Shown: one piece after another, positions 10,832 to 21,581 of the stretch
Position numbering within the stretch: position 1 is the first letter of the stretch
Layout: every line of letters begins with the position of its first letter
Assembly (NCBI GenBank): GCA_039000515.1
Contig: JBCFYV010001001.1
Coordinates: forward strand, 13,009,373 to 13,073,372
Length of the DNA: 64,000 nucleotides
Reading direction: 5' to 3'
Source: Timema cristinae
Taxonomy: Eukaryota > Arthropoda > Insecta > Phasmatodea > Timematidae
Program-made: the position numbers and the translations under genes
The notes under the pieces: generated by a model
Databases searched by the model: none
What the model saw: the letters and a program-made list of their open reading frames with translations, nothing else
Told to the model about the DNA's origin: nothing

Positions 10832-11737
10832 TGTGAAAAAAATATAAATAAAAAAAATAAGAAAAAAAAAAGTATTAGTTATTTTAATTAAATATATATT
10901 TCTCGTAAAGTTGTATGTAAAAAATAGTTTAATTTCATCTAGCTCAGTTGCACGAGGAAACTTAATCTCGGGACCTCTGGGTTTAGATAGGCACTTATAC
11001 TTAACCTGCCTGCGGAGCTCCGGTAAATCACATATCTAGGTTAACATATTTATATAACATTTGTTTTGTTGTCAAAACTATAATTATTATATCACAATCT
11101 TAATTCAATTTAAATCATTCGATAACAAAAAAAAAAAAAAACCTTTTTCCTTACATTTTCAAAGACAAAATAAAACCAACATATATACCTAAGTCCAACC
11201 ACGTACAAAATTATGGCACAGAAAGTTTATTATTTACCCTTAACACAATTAGACTTCCTTGAGTCAAACAAAATAGCCACACTGCTCACAGTCACCTATT
11301 ATTCACCTATTTTTTATTAAAACCATCCTCAGTCCCGCAATAATATAAGAAAGTTGAAACTTCTCACCCTAGTCCATCTGTAGTCGAGAACTCGATCATA
11401 TGTACATATCTCTTTATGTTTACTGAAGGATATGCATGTCCTCACAAACTCTTCAAGTAGTAATCAAGATCCTGGTGTACATCCTTTCATAATCTTAAAC
11501 TGGTAATAAGTAGTGTAACAAGTCCTTTTTTCTTCTTTTCTAATGATTGTAAAGTTTTACATCCCGGCATTAATATCACTTCTTTTCAACCCCACGCCAA
11601 TAACAAAACAAAAGAACCTTTCCAATACACGCCAAAGAGGTGATACCATTTAGAAGTAGTAATATTGTTGGAATAGTGACGTATGGATGATTGTAAATAG
11701 GGATTATAATTAAAAGGGGATGGTTTTCTTTGTCACA
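10832..11737 (-). repeat. 3' LTR (906 bp)
   Basis: It differs from the other LTR by about two substitutions and four single-base indels, mostly in A or G runs. On the plus strand it begins TGTGAAAAAAATATAAATAA and ends GGTTTTCTTTGTCACA. Confidence 0.95.
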
Positions 11738-11750
11738 GATTTGCCCCCTA
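11738..11750 (-). other. Candidate polypurine tract next to 3' LTR
   Basis: On the minus strand TAGGGGGCAAATC lies directly before the LTR TGTGACAAAG. This is the expected place for the plus-strand primer, although it is short and interrupted by C and T. Confidence 0.55.
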
Positions 11751-14349
11751 ATGTTTCAGAAGTTAGTTTTAGTATTGAAAACTGCTACTGGAACATTACC
11801 AGCCATTGGTGCACTTAAAGTGGTAGGAGTTAAGGTCCATTGTCTAACGACTTTTCCTTTCTTCTAAACTTGGCACCGTTGAGATCCTTGCAGGTAAGGT
11901 TGCTCGGAAATGTACATTCATTTAACCCTTTACATATTGGTTTATAGGTTTTGAAGACGCGCACTTGACTTATGTCGGTGTCCTCGCAACCAAAGCGACA
12001 AATTAAAACACCTGCTCCTGGGTTTCAACCGCACTACACCAGCTATTTGAGCAAATTCAAATGGCACTCTAGTTGTCCTCCAGGTGAAACATTTGTCTAC
12101 TACCTTGGGTTTTACATAACTTTTTTTTTTTTACAAACATTTTCACAAATATGTTACATGGCTAATGCTTGCCTTGTATAGTATAAGCTGTTAGCATTCT
12201 CTAGACCTAGATACAATTGAATTACTAACACAAAACAAAACTACCCTCATTACATTGAAACAAAACCACACTTTAGCAATAGACTGGACATATTAAAATT
12301 ATTAGTTTACACACTCTTTAACTAAACCAAAATTCTTAAATATTAAATAGCTAAGTGGATGGCAAAAGTTAGATAGAAACATAGTCGTGTTACAATATGA
12401 GACTCTCCTCTTGCAACTTATGAGACAATTGTTCCAAACAAAAAAAACAACAACTCGTGAACTCATGCCAAATTGGTGTTTCCTGAAATGTACTGTGCCC
12501 CCAATCATCTTCAATTGACCCACTAAACTCACCCTAACTGTTTGGGTACCTACAGCCCCCTAGGCTTCTTATTACACCACTGGTCGCGAATGCTGACTCT
12601 CATAATATGAATTTCAACTTCTTAAAGTGAGATTATCATAACAATCCTCTGCCAGGTGATTTACATACACCATATGAGAAAATTAAACAAGTTAAAAATA
12701 ATAATTACAAACATTAGTTGATTATATGAAGAAAAAAATCTTTTTCAAACCCTGAGATAAACATAGACTACAATGACACAATATATTAAATAATATAGTA
12801 GTTTGACATAACTATTCAATGAAATTATAGGTTGTTTAGAAATAGACATACAAAATGTTATAACGTGCCCTATCATAAGTATAAGCCTACCATGGAAATA
12901 CTGGGCCTTTTTCACATAAATATCAAGCACTTACCATAAGGTGCTACACGTATGAATAATTTATAACTTCATAGAGTGTTTTAAAATAAATACTAAGCGA
13001 AATAATAAAAAGGACATTTACACAATGTTGTCTGTTATAAGATAATGGAAATAACTTCCCTCGTTCCTGACTGCAAGGAGCGTAATGACGGAAACCAGGT
13101 ACCACACTTTCTGGGGCCTGCTTATGGCGACTAATTGGTGAAATCAAAAGTTCCGGTGCGTCTCTTCTCAGCTGTTGGGGCTACACATCTCAAGTATACA
13201 GTACATACTTGTAAACACACAAGCCCTATCATAGGGTAACAATTGCAGATAAAGTTCATGGATTTAACTTCTTTTTCTTAAAATAACTTCATTATAATTA
13301 AACTGAAAATGCTTATAACGTCTTAGACCTCGTCATGTTACTTGTCTGCTTCCCATACATGAATAAAGAATGATCTTGGTTGTGATGTTACTTTACTCTC
13401 AGAAAATCCCACTCTCTTCTCTCTTCCTCTAACTATATTTTCTTCTGACATATACAAAAAATATAAATAACCTTCAAAGTTTCACCATAAAACATTTAAT
13501 AATTCTCGATGCTATTCATTTCCAATAAAAGTTGTGTGGGTTCCTGCCCTTTCACAAGTTTTAATATTCATGTGACTATCACAAGTCTGCCCAGTCTAAC
13601 AGGTACCGGCACAGAGGGACTAGCCTTAATGTTGACGCTGGTTATAACCATTATACATATATTTTAAATACTCACAGGATTTTCTCTCTCTCATTTTGTA
13701 GGCACATTCTTATCGTGTAGGTCTTCGGGATGCATCTTCTCTTCACATGGGGTATTTCTTAACTTCTTTGACGTAGATACTTTAACAATAACAAATAATC
13801 TATTACTGATTGTCGAAATTATCCATTATAATTCTTAAGTAATAATTGTGGGATAAATTACCCTTTCCTCAATACAAAAAAAAATTTCTCCACACTTTTG
13901 TTTTATCTTTCTTATCTTTCCTTAGATTGATACCTGACTTGTATAATACGGTGTGTACCTTCCAACCTTGAGAAAAAAATGCCGCAGGCTATTTGTTGGA
14001 TGCTGGGAATCGTTCACCAATCTTTCCTAGAGTTTCTAAATTCTTCTTATTTTTGTAGTTTTAAGTGTTTTAATTGTGTAGCCGGCTTTAGATATAATCA
14101 ATTGTAATCCACATTGTTGTATTTCCAGGCCACCACCCATGCAGTGCTGGCAACTCGTAGAGCCATGTACCTCATTTCCCCGGAGAGATGGTTCACGAAA
14201 AGGTTGACCAGCCCTTAATTTTAACATTTAATTTGATTTTAAAATAATTGAATGTTTTATTAATACAAATCTATAATCGCCTTTTTAAGATATTGATATC
14301 AATATTGTCTTCCCATGCTCAAATTTGAAGTCAAGTGATGATACTATTT
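11751..14349 (-). other. Internal region of LTR element lacking pol
   Basis: About 2.6 kb of AT-rich sequence where a Gypsy element normally carries reverse transcriptase, RNase H and integrase. I found no long frame and no YxDD-, DEDD- or HHCC/DDE-like motif by eye. A 65-codon stretch open on the minus strand at 11830-12028 holds five cysteines within about 40 codons and an NLT sequon, so it might be the scrap of an extracellular (Env-like) or other domain. That is weak. Short frames at 12302-12532 and 12944-13147 have no recognisable content. Confidence 0.5.
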
Positions 14350-14550
14350 AATTATTTGTACAAAAGTTGGCTACTTCTGTTCTTCTGACTGACAAACACA
14401 TCGATGACTCTGTTGTTGAAGTTTAGAAATTCAACATTTACATCCTTAAGTATAGAACAAACAGCCAGCGAATTTAACCAATCTTGTCCTATGGTGCTCT
14501 TGAATCTAATAGACAACTCAGAGATAATCCTTCAACTTCTAACATAGGCT
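14350..14550 (-). pseudogene. Retropepsin-like protease remnant, frameshifted
   Basis: One minus frame (about 14546-14489) reads LEVEGLSLSCLLDSRAP, matching the retroviral-type aspartic protease motif hydrophobic-LLDSGA with the glycine changed to arginine. It stops there. The sequence continues in another frame with IGQDWLNSLAV (about 14490) and ends near 14351, as expected after the active-site loop of Gypsy proteases. Both the missing glycine and the frameshift argue that it is inactive. Everything beyond the protease is missing. Alternative: chance similarity, unlikely given the correct order and position after gag. Confidence 0.7.
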
Positions 14551-14709
14551 ATGGGCACGTCGGATTTCCTGACATCTCCATTTCTTCCTCTTCATTTAGT
14601 AATTCTTCCCTAAGATCTACACCAAGGGTGTTAACTTTTTCTTGACATACTAAAAATGCTCCCAGAGTGTGTGGAACCTGCGACCGGTCTGGGCTGCCTA
14701 CATCGCAGG

Positions 14710-14945
14710 TCAACAGTTTCCCTCTTTGACGATTACATTTACATCAACTGGTTGAGGATTATGACTAGAACCACGGGATGCTTGCCCTTGATAAACTGGA
14801 CCTATGTTAGCTGGTACCCTATGTTGAGGGTTCGTCTGGGACGGTTGAAATGGGGTATGGGAGTTACTCCTAGACCTAAAGTCCCTGTCGTTGTCCCCAT
14901 AAGGGTGGTTCCTAGGTTGGGGAAAAGGTCCGTTGACTGACCTTT
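14710..14945 (-). pseudogene. Out-of-frame C-terminal Gag extension
   Basis: Directly after the gag stop, a different minus frame is open for about 79 codons. It encodes an Asn/Gln/Pro/Arg-rich stretch (for example PQPRNHPYGDNDRDF), similar in composition to the end of Gag. It probably represents the original continuation toward protease, cut off by a frameshift. No CCHC zinc knuckle was found in it. Confidence 0.5.
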
Positions 14946-14951
14946 TGTCTC

Positions 14952-16577
14952 TTACCTAAGGTTATGATGGGAGTTTTCCCGACCTCTACCAGGATAGTGG
15001 TGCTCTGACTGGGCACCCCAAACTAAACTACGGCCTGAATGGTCGCGAGGAGGTCTATCTCTCCTCCACGCTTCCTGTGGACGTGCTCCCAGTTGAAACT
15101 GTGGAGTAGGTCCTACCCGCTGTTCCACGTTCGGCCTCCTATGAAGTGGGGAACTAAACTGTCCTACTTTGTCCCTACGCCTATCCTGTTCCAAAGCGTC
15201 CAAGCGCTGCAGTCCGGCCCTAAATTCCTCCAAAGTGTTGTAGGTAATCCCTACCAACATCTCGCGGTACCGTATGGGTAGTTGATGCGTGACCATATAT
15301 ATCAACTCAGAGTCACTGATGTTCGACTTGAAATTCCTGCTTTTACTATACATGTCGGCAAGGTAACCCTCCAGAGTACCTCCGTTCTCATGGTACCTTG
15401 ACGCATGTAATTTAGCCCTCATTTGGCCCTGGATCTCCACACTCCAAAACATTGCTAGGGATCGGGTTCGAAACTCCTCCCAGCCTGTGATGCTTTCGCG
15501 CACTACCGACCACCAAGGCAAAGCGTCACCAGTGAGGGAACTGCCCCCTAACCTTATTTTTTCCTTATCATTTAGTCGACGCCCTTCAAAAAGTTCCTCC
15601 AGAGTGTTGAGGTGGCTAACGGGATCCTGCCCACTCCTGCGATTGAATTTAGGGAGTCTATCCCCAAGAGCCCGGTCTCCTAAAAGGGTACACAAAGATG
15701 AAGAAAATGGGCTTAAGTCGCCCAGCCCTCCTAACCTGACCTGGTCTGACAATCCCTCAAGCTGGTTCTTTACCATTTTTACCTCCTCGGCTGTATCAGT
15801 CAACCTCTGATCCAACACCACCTGGGTTTTGGCTAAATCCCGGTTCTTGTCCTTCAGTGAGCCAACAGTAGAGTTCAGAATCCCCAGTGTATTTGTCTGA
15901 CTCTCGTTTCCTGTGCGCACCTCTAGGCTTAGCCTATTCAATCCTTCCTCTAGCTGTGCGACCTGCTGTTCTTGCTTCTGTGCCGTCAACCTTTGGTTTG
16001 ACTCCAAGGTCAGGCTAAGCTCATCCCTTGACTCCAGGATCTCTTTCTTAACACTGGCCAGCTCCTGCCTGAACCGCTCTTCAGTGGCCTCAACTCTAAC
16101 CTCAAAGTCGGCCCTGGTATTGCCTATTGCCGCTGAAAACTCTTCCCTCATACTGACCGTTAATGAACCGATGTGACGCATTATCTCACTGCGGGTTTCC
16201 TCCTGAGTAGAAACGAGCTTTCTCTCGAGGACTAACTGCCCTTCCCTCATCTCCATTAACAACTGTTGGATACCCGCCATAAGGTCCAACGAAGGGGTAC
16301 TATGGGGAACTTCCATAGGGAAAGGAGGTATTTTGTCCCCGTCTGGTGACGGACCCTCAAAATAAGTTTGGGATGAGTCGTCGCTCAAATCCTCAACCAC
16401 TACTTGGTCCCTAACTACCTTTTCCTGCTGTGGTGTCGTGGTAGCAGCATCATCCTCCAACCCTACATCAATTGATTGTCCATCCTTTATTGTGGGTAAA
16501 ACCTCAGCATCATACCTAATGTTTATGTTAGACTGTCCTCTGTCCCTACTTCTAAGAAAATACCCTTCCTGGCTCAT
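14952..16577 (-). CDS. gag: Retrotransposon Gag polyprotein (intact)
   Basis: 541 codons from an ATG 73 bases downstream of the 5' LTR, the only ATG-started frame of this size. Gag forms the cytoplasmic virus-like particle that packages element RNA. Residues 1-95 are acidic and low in complexity. Residues 100-285 are rich in Glu, Gln, Leu and Lys with heptad-like spacing, probably a coiled coil. Residues 305-465 match the retrotransposon Gag (capsid) domain pattern: LPKFNRRSGQDPVSHL, a DALPWW pair at 352-356 and GTLEGYLADMY at 400-410. The tail (470-541) is Arg, Pro and His rich, fitting RNA binding, but no CCHC knuckle is present. The frame has no stops or shifts although pol is lost, so it may be under selection or very young. 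Confidence 0.92.
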   Translation of the reverse strand: MSQEGYFLRSRDRGQSNINIRYDAEVLPTIKDGQSIDVGLEDDAATTTPQQEKVVRDQVVVEDLSDDSSQTYFEGPSPDGDKIPPFPMEVPHSTPSLDLMAGIQQLLMEMREGQLVLERKLVSTQEETRSEIMRHIGSLTVSMREEFSAAIGNTRADFEVRVEATEERFRQELASVKKEILESRDELSLTLESNQRLTAQKQEQQVAQLEEGLNRLSLEVRTGNESQTNTLGILNSTVGSLKDKNRDLAKTQVVLDQRLTDTAEEVKMVKNQLEGLSDQVRLGGLGDLSPFSSSLCTLLGDRALGDRLPKFNRRSGQDPVSHLNTLEELFEGRRLNDKEKIRLGGSSLTGDALPWWSVVRESITGWEEFRTRSLAMFWSVEIQGQMRAKLHASRYHENGGTLEGYLADMYSKSRNFKSNISDSELIYMVTHQLPIRYREMLVGITYNTLEEFRAGLQRLDALEQDRRRDKVGQFSSPLHRRPNVEQRVGPTPQFQLGARPQEAWRRDRPPRDHSGRSLVWGAQSEHHYPGRGRENSHHNLR

Positions 16578-16631
16578 AACCTAAACCACATTTGAAAATA
16601 CTAGGTTGCTCTATCCTAACCTTATCGAAAA

Positions 16632-16649
16632 GCCCCACGTTGGGCGCCA
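16632..16649 (-). other. Primer binding site, tRNA-Lys type
   Basis: Minus strand TGGCGCCCAACGTGGGGC, one base after the 5' LTR. It is complementary to the conserved 3' end of tRNA-Lys (CTT-type) including CCA. This is the site where the tRNA primes minus-strand DNA synthesis. Confidence 0.92.
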
Positions 16650-16650
16650 C

Positions 16651-17554
16651 TGTGAAAAAAATATAAATAAAAAAAATAAGAAAAAAAAAGTATTAGTTAT
16701 TTTAATTAAATATATATTTCTCCTAAAGTTGTATGAAAAAATAGTTTAATTTCATCTAGCTCAGTTGCACGAGGAAACTTAATCTCGGGACCTCTGGGTT
16801 TAGATAGGCACTTATACTTAACCTGCCTGCGGAGCTCCGGTAAATCACATATCTAGGTTAACATATTTATATAACATTTGTTTTGTTGTCAAAACTATAA
16901 TTATTATATCACAATCTTAATTCAATTTAAATCATTCGATAACAAAATAAAAAAAAAAACCTTTTTCCTTACATTTTCAAAGACAAAATAAAACCAACAT
17001 ATATACCTAAGTCCAACCACGTACAAAATTATGGCACAGAAAGTTTATTATTTACCCTTAACACAATTAGACTTCCTTGAGTCAAACAAAATAGCCACAC
17101 TGCTCACAGTCACCTATTATTCACCTATTTTTTATTAAAACCATCCTCAGTCCCGCAATAATATAAGAAAGTTGAAACTTCTCACCCTAGTCCATCTGTA
17201 GTCGAGAACTCGATCATATGTACATATCTCTTTATGTTTACTGAAGGATATGCATGTCCTCACAAACTCTTCAAGTAGTAATCAAGATCCTGGTGTACAT
17301 CCTTTCATAATCTTAAACTGGTAATAAGTAGTGTAACAAGTCCTTTTTTCTTCTTTTCTAATGATTGTAAAGTTTTACATCCCGGCATTAATATCACTTC
17401 TTTTCAACCCCACGCCAATAACAAAACAAAAGAACCTTTCCAATACACGCCAAAGAGGTGATACCATTTAGAAGTAGTAATATTGTTGGAATAGTGACGT
17501 ATGGATGATTGTAAATAGGGATTATAATTAAAAGGGATGGTTTTCTTTGTCACA
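16651..17554 (-). repeat. 5' LTR (904 bp)
   Basis: Partner of 10832-11737 and nearly identical to it. As the upstream LTR of a minus-strand element it should hold the promoter. I could not place a TATA box with confidence because of the AT richness. Confidence 0.95.
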
Positions 17555-17558
17555 AGGT

Positions 17559-18828
17559 TTTCCACTAAAAAGTAATAATAATTACAAGTCGTTGTAACTG
17601 GGTAAAAAATCTTCAATGTTAATTGTATTGCTTGCCCAAATCACAGGGGTTGTGGTTAAGCTCAGCGTTAAGTTAATATTTTTTGTGATTTTTTTTGCAA
17701 ATATAGATACCTAGACTCTTTTTAAGGACTTTTTTTTGTATAAAATTGGCAACCCTGTTATAATAGCATCCATACATTTACCGACTGGCATAAAATAAAT
17801 AAATATATTGTTGTCATATAAATGTTAATATTAAAAAATACAGGAGGTGATAACTAATAAATGAGTCAATATATTTTTAGTATAAAATATGTTAAAATAT
17901 TTACAATCGGGAATTTATGACTTAAAATCCACTACTCCTGTTGTTAGTACTGCTCCAAACTTAAAGGATTCTTTCAACGTCTTCGCTATATTAACAACGA
18001 AAATAGTTCTGCCTCTAGGTTGTTTACAGTAAAGGTAATCTAGATAATGTACTGTAACCTATAATTTACTTCCCCTCGAAACAGTAAGAACCAATTAAAC
18101 CACGGTTTAATTGAAGAATATGGTGTTACTAATAGTCGAGCGCTTTTCCTATCTAATAGAACTAGCCGCTCTTTGGTTTTGTGTGACGTCATAGACTCCT
18201 ATTTGAGAATAATTTGGAACAGCTTTAGAAAAGGTAGAAGAGTTTTCTGGAGAAAAATTAAATTCATAGAAGCAGGAATGAATAAGTTTCTTCTCTAAGC
18301 TTCACACATCATTGACCAACTGTAGCATTCATCACTTAGTCTGGAAATTATAATTTTAAAAGGAACGCTAACCTCATTGAAGTAGTTCGCCTCTACGTCT
18401 ATGGCTTAAAGAGATAGAGGAAAAAAGTCATCACTATCATTCGTGCAGATAAAATTATTACACTTATGAGATATTTATGTAGGTAACCTAAATTATAACG
18501 TGACGAAATGTAGTTGGTGCTTTGAAATAATACTTATTATAGAAGAGGTGTAAGGAAAGAGTGGTATTTGCCGTTTTAATTCACAAGAAAAACCCAAAAT
18601 CTGAATAAAAATTTATAAAAAAATTCTGTAGATATTACGGTCGAATATCGCGGGTACCTTCTGCTCAGAAAAATATGGTTCTATCCTAGTTTATCTAGAT
18701 ATTTTGATCTACGTTAACTTGAACAACTTATGAGTTACAACATTTATTTTTTTTGCTCATTGTTTTAAGGTGAGGTGGAAAGAAAGATCAAGTATTTAAG
18801 AACTCTTGAGCTTAACATATTTAGAAAA
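17559..18828. other. AT-rich stretch without recognised feature
   Basis: No gene. A small imperfect palindrome CAATTAAACC/GGTTTAATTG lies near 18094-18115. Confidence 0.6.
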
Positions 18829-19506
18829 TTAAGGTGGGATAGAAGTGGACAGGAGAAAAAGCCAGTGTTTTTTTCAGTTTTTATGTCAAAACATTTTGTT
18901 TGGCCAAAACAAATCAAATATCGCTCTAGTACAATCATAGAATTTAATTTTCTTCGCATGGTGACCTTAAAATTTCTTGAATATCTGTCAAGGGTGTTCT
19001 GGAATTTAATGACAACTTTTTCTCTTCATTTAAATTTTTTATTAGATAATGCCACCATGGTCATGACAGATATTCAGGAACTGTTGATATCAACATGTGA
19101 AGAAAATTAATAATAATAATAATAATAATATTTAGCACCGCGTCTTACTACCCGTTCGGGTTATTCGCTTTAAGTACTAATTACCCTAATGGATTAGGAA
19201 TTGGGAAGGTTGAATTAGAGGAAGTGAACCCGCATTTTCGTGGAGGGAGAGTGGAAAAGCATTTAGGAAAAACCACTCCCAGTTCACCCGACCGAGATTC
19301 GAACCTCGATCTCCCCGTCCTTGGCAGTCGAGCTCAACACGACAAGCGCGTTAGCCAACTACGCCACCGAAGGGGGTGAAGAAAATTAAACTCTGTGTTT
19401 GTACTGGAGGAATATTTGATTTATTTTAGCAAAAAAAAAAGTTTTGTTAACAAAACTGCAAGAACACTGGCCTTTTATCAGATCCTCTTTCATCCCTACT
19501 AAAACT
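18829..19506. mobile_element. TTAA-type palindromic element split by a SINE
   Basis: The left arm starts TTAAGGTGGGATAGAAGTGG. The centre is near 19040, and after removal of the SINE at 19111-19389 the right arm (ATTTGATTTATTTTAGC, ACACTGGCC, CATCCCTACTAAAA) mirrors the left arm with decay. Same family as 25068-25437, 42852-43244 and 48120-48521. Confidence 0.75.
19097..19389 (-). mobile_element. SINE-A inside the TTAA-type palindrome, 13-14 bp duplication
   Basis: A full SINE-A on the minus strand: A box region GGCGTAGTTGGCTAACGCGC, B box GAGGTTCGAATCTCGG, the 3' hairpin and an ATT tail. It is flanked by TGAAGAAAATTAA at 19098-19110 and 19377-19389. The duplicated bases belong to the host palindrome, so the SINE is the younger insertion. 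Confidence 0.95.
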
Positions 19507-19565
19507 AAATGTATTTACTAAATCAATATTTCATTTTAATTTATTTACTCAGAACCGATTAGTTG

Positions 19566-19785
19566 GACACTTAGTCTTTCGCAATAGACTAGACTGCCGA
19601 TGACGGTGAGATCAGGGCTTCGAGTCCCGGTAGGGTGTTCTAAGGGTGGTTTTTTCCTAAATGGTTTTCCACTCTTTCTTCATGAAAAAGTGGGTACACA
19701 TCCCAAAATTCAATCTTATACATCACTTAGCATAATTAGTACGTATCGTATCTGGCCGGGTGGTAAGACATGGTGCTAGGAAAAA
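19566..19785 (+). repeat. SINE-B, 5' truncated
   Basis: Begins at CGCAATAGACTAGACTGC and includes GATCAGGGCTTCGAGTCCCG (B box), the body CCTAAATGGTTTTCCACTC, and GGTGGTAAGACATGGTGCTA with an A-rich end. Confidence 0.8.
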
Positions 19786-19814
19786 AAGATCTCAGATTTT
19801 CTTATACATGAACT

Positions 19815-20040
19815 TAATAACACAAATCTCAACTACACCGATGAGGTAGGAATATGAACGATAAGAATTTAGAAGCAATGTATCCCCATTTACGAAGAAG
19901 AGTTAGAAACACTCCCAGGAAAAAATTGATTTCTGTACACCCGACAGATTTCCAAACCCTGACCTCCTTAACATTGAGAAGATAGACTAAAAAAAAACTA
20001 GACAGTTAGTCCCCCTTACCCATCGATGCGGGCTTGGGAG
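19815..20040 (-). repeat. Degraded SINE-B
   Basis: Inverted body and head pieces: TACACCCGACAGATTTCCAA at about 19936, ATAGACTAAAA, and CCATCGATGCGGGCTT near 20020 in place of the usual CCACCGAAGCGGGT. Confidence 0.5.
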
Positions 20041-20474
20041 TGTTTACATCGTCAACCGCATCTAGTTGACCTCAAACCAAGTAGGAACACAAGACGCGGT
20101 AGTTAAGATAATCTGGAATGAATCTCTTTAGAAAACAGGCAGCCGATTAAAATAAAGTATTTCCTTGGCTTACAAATGCCTTGAAACTATTTCTCAATTA
20201 CTAAACAATGAACTAATGCATACGTAATACAATATTTTATGAGAGGTCTATGTCATATTTAGGCCTTGAGGCCTTCATAATAACTGACATTCCAAAAGTT
20301 ATTTCCTTACTCGTCTAGTCTTCAAGTGCCAATCAAATATGAATAATGAGAAAGGCATCTGACTCTTATTAATAGTAATATTTATTTAATTACTGTCCAA
20401 GTATTGCATATAATTTCTAGTAATATTTTATAGCATTTATTTTCATTTCTATATGTCTTAAACATATAAACCTT

Positions 20475-20740
20475 TTTTTATCACCTCGTCTTACGACCTG
20501 TTCAGGCTATACGCATATGTAATAATTACCTTAATGGGATATGGATGAGGAAGGTTGAATTTAGAGGAACTGTGACCACATTGGCATGAAGAGAGGAGAG
20601 AGAGAAGAGGGTGTAAAAACCATTATAAAAAAAACATCTTCAGCACACCCGATACAATCCGAACCCCGGTATCCTTGTCATTGGTAGTTTAATCTAATAC
20701 GAGAGGGATTACTTAGCCATTTGACCACCGAAGCAGATAC
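20475..20740 (-). repeat. SINE-B, nearly full length, diverged
   Basis: CGTCTTACGACCTGTTCAGG (3' segment inverted), TACGCATATGTAATAATTAC, then CACACCCGATACAATCCGAA and TTGACCACCGAAGCAG (head inverted). A GA-rich expansion occurs inside near 20590-20610. Confidence 0.75.
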
Positions 20741-21020
20741 TTAAAGTTTAAATAAATATATTCTAGTCTAGAAAGTATTTTAGTTTATTAACTATACATA
20801 TTTTAAAATTGCGGATCAACATTCTGTAAATTATTTGTTTGTATTGTTTGGACGCGTGCTGCAATTATTAAGATTATAAATTTTAAACAACGGATTTTAT
20901 GAAGGAAAGAAAACGCTTGTATGTTTAATTGAAGCAAAACTAGCAAAGCTTTGGAGATTGACATGGATGTTTAAGTTACAAGTATAGAGGTATCAAGTAT
21001 CATATTCGTAAATTGAAAGA

Positions 21021-21237
21021 GGTCACCTGGATACAAGATTCGAAACCGGCACCCTTGGCTTGCACGTCAATGCTCTATCACTGATATATCCAAGATTAAT
21101 ACCATGATCAGGGTCATTATTCACTCTCTTTTAAATGTTGACGCGCTAAGCCAAGAACCCCGGGCTCGATTCCCTTCATCAACAGGTCAGTCCAAAACGA
21201 GAGTTACGCCTTAGACCATTCGGCCACTGAATCGGGT
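21021..21237 (-). repeat. Two tRNA-derived SINE head fragments
   Basis: At 21021-21120 an inverted tRNA-like head of the SINE-E type (GATTCGAAACC, TTGGCTTGCACGTCAATGCT). At 21165-21237 an inverted SINE-B head (ACGCCTTAGACCATTCGGCC ACTGAATCGGGT). Confidence 0.6.
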
Positions 21238-21334
21238 CTTAAATGAAATAGTTTAAATACAGTACTTTCTATTTATTACTGGCAATATAGCACAGCAGTG
21301 TTATTATTTATTTTATTTAATTTGGGTATTTAGC

Positions 21335-21545
21335 GTGGACTGGATGAACATACTGATTATATCAGCACATGACCGACCAATTAACCTAATTCTAGAGTAA
21401 ATACAACCCCCAATCTCACATTACTTAATTAATTGCCGTGGAAAGTGAGTATCCAATTTCATAAATGCTAAGCGGTGCTGGAAAACGAACCCAGAACCCT
21501 TCGTTTAAGAGTCAGATGTGTTACCGATAGATTTATACTTCGGTT
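21335..21545 (-). repeat. SINE-F, degraded
   Basis: GATTATATCAGCACATGACC at about 21355 matches the 3' end of the SINE-F copies at 26019-26295 and 56340-56635. A tRNA-like head (inverted GAACCCAGAACCCTTCGTTT) lies at its right end. Confidence 0.5.
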
Positions 21546-21581
21546 AATAAAAGTAGTGCAGAATATATAATATATATTATT

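Larger units (their letters stand above)
10828..17558 (-). mobile_element. Ty3/Gypsy-type LTR retrotransposon, Gag-only, young
   Basis: The complete element is 10832-17554 in minus orientation, flanked by the 4-bp duplication AGGT at 10828-10831 and 17555-17558. It has near-identical LTRs beginning TG and ending CA, a tRNA-Lys-type primer site beside the 5' LTR (16651-17554), an intact gag, a broken protease remnant and a purine-rich tract beside the 3' LTR. The 3.2 kb after gag has no recognisable reverse transcriptase, RNase H or integrase. It would need enzymes in trans. Gypsy assignment rests on the Gag domain, the 4-bp duplication and the primer site. Without reverse transcriptase it is not certain. 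Confidence 0.9.

Noticed and set aside
15039..16176. Three plus-strand frames of 80-107 codons
   Set aside because: Antisense shadows of the intact gag frame.
18775..19110. 111-codon plus frame
   Set aside because: Lies in a palindromic transposon arm and stops at the SINE tail. No motif.
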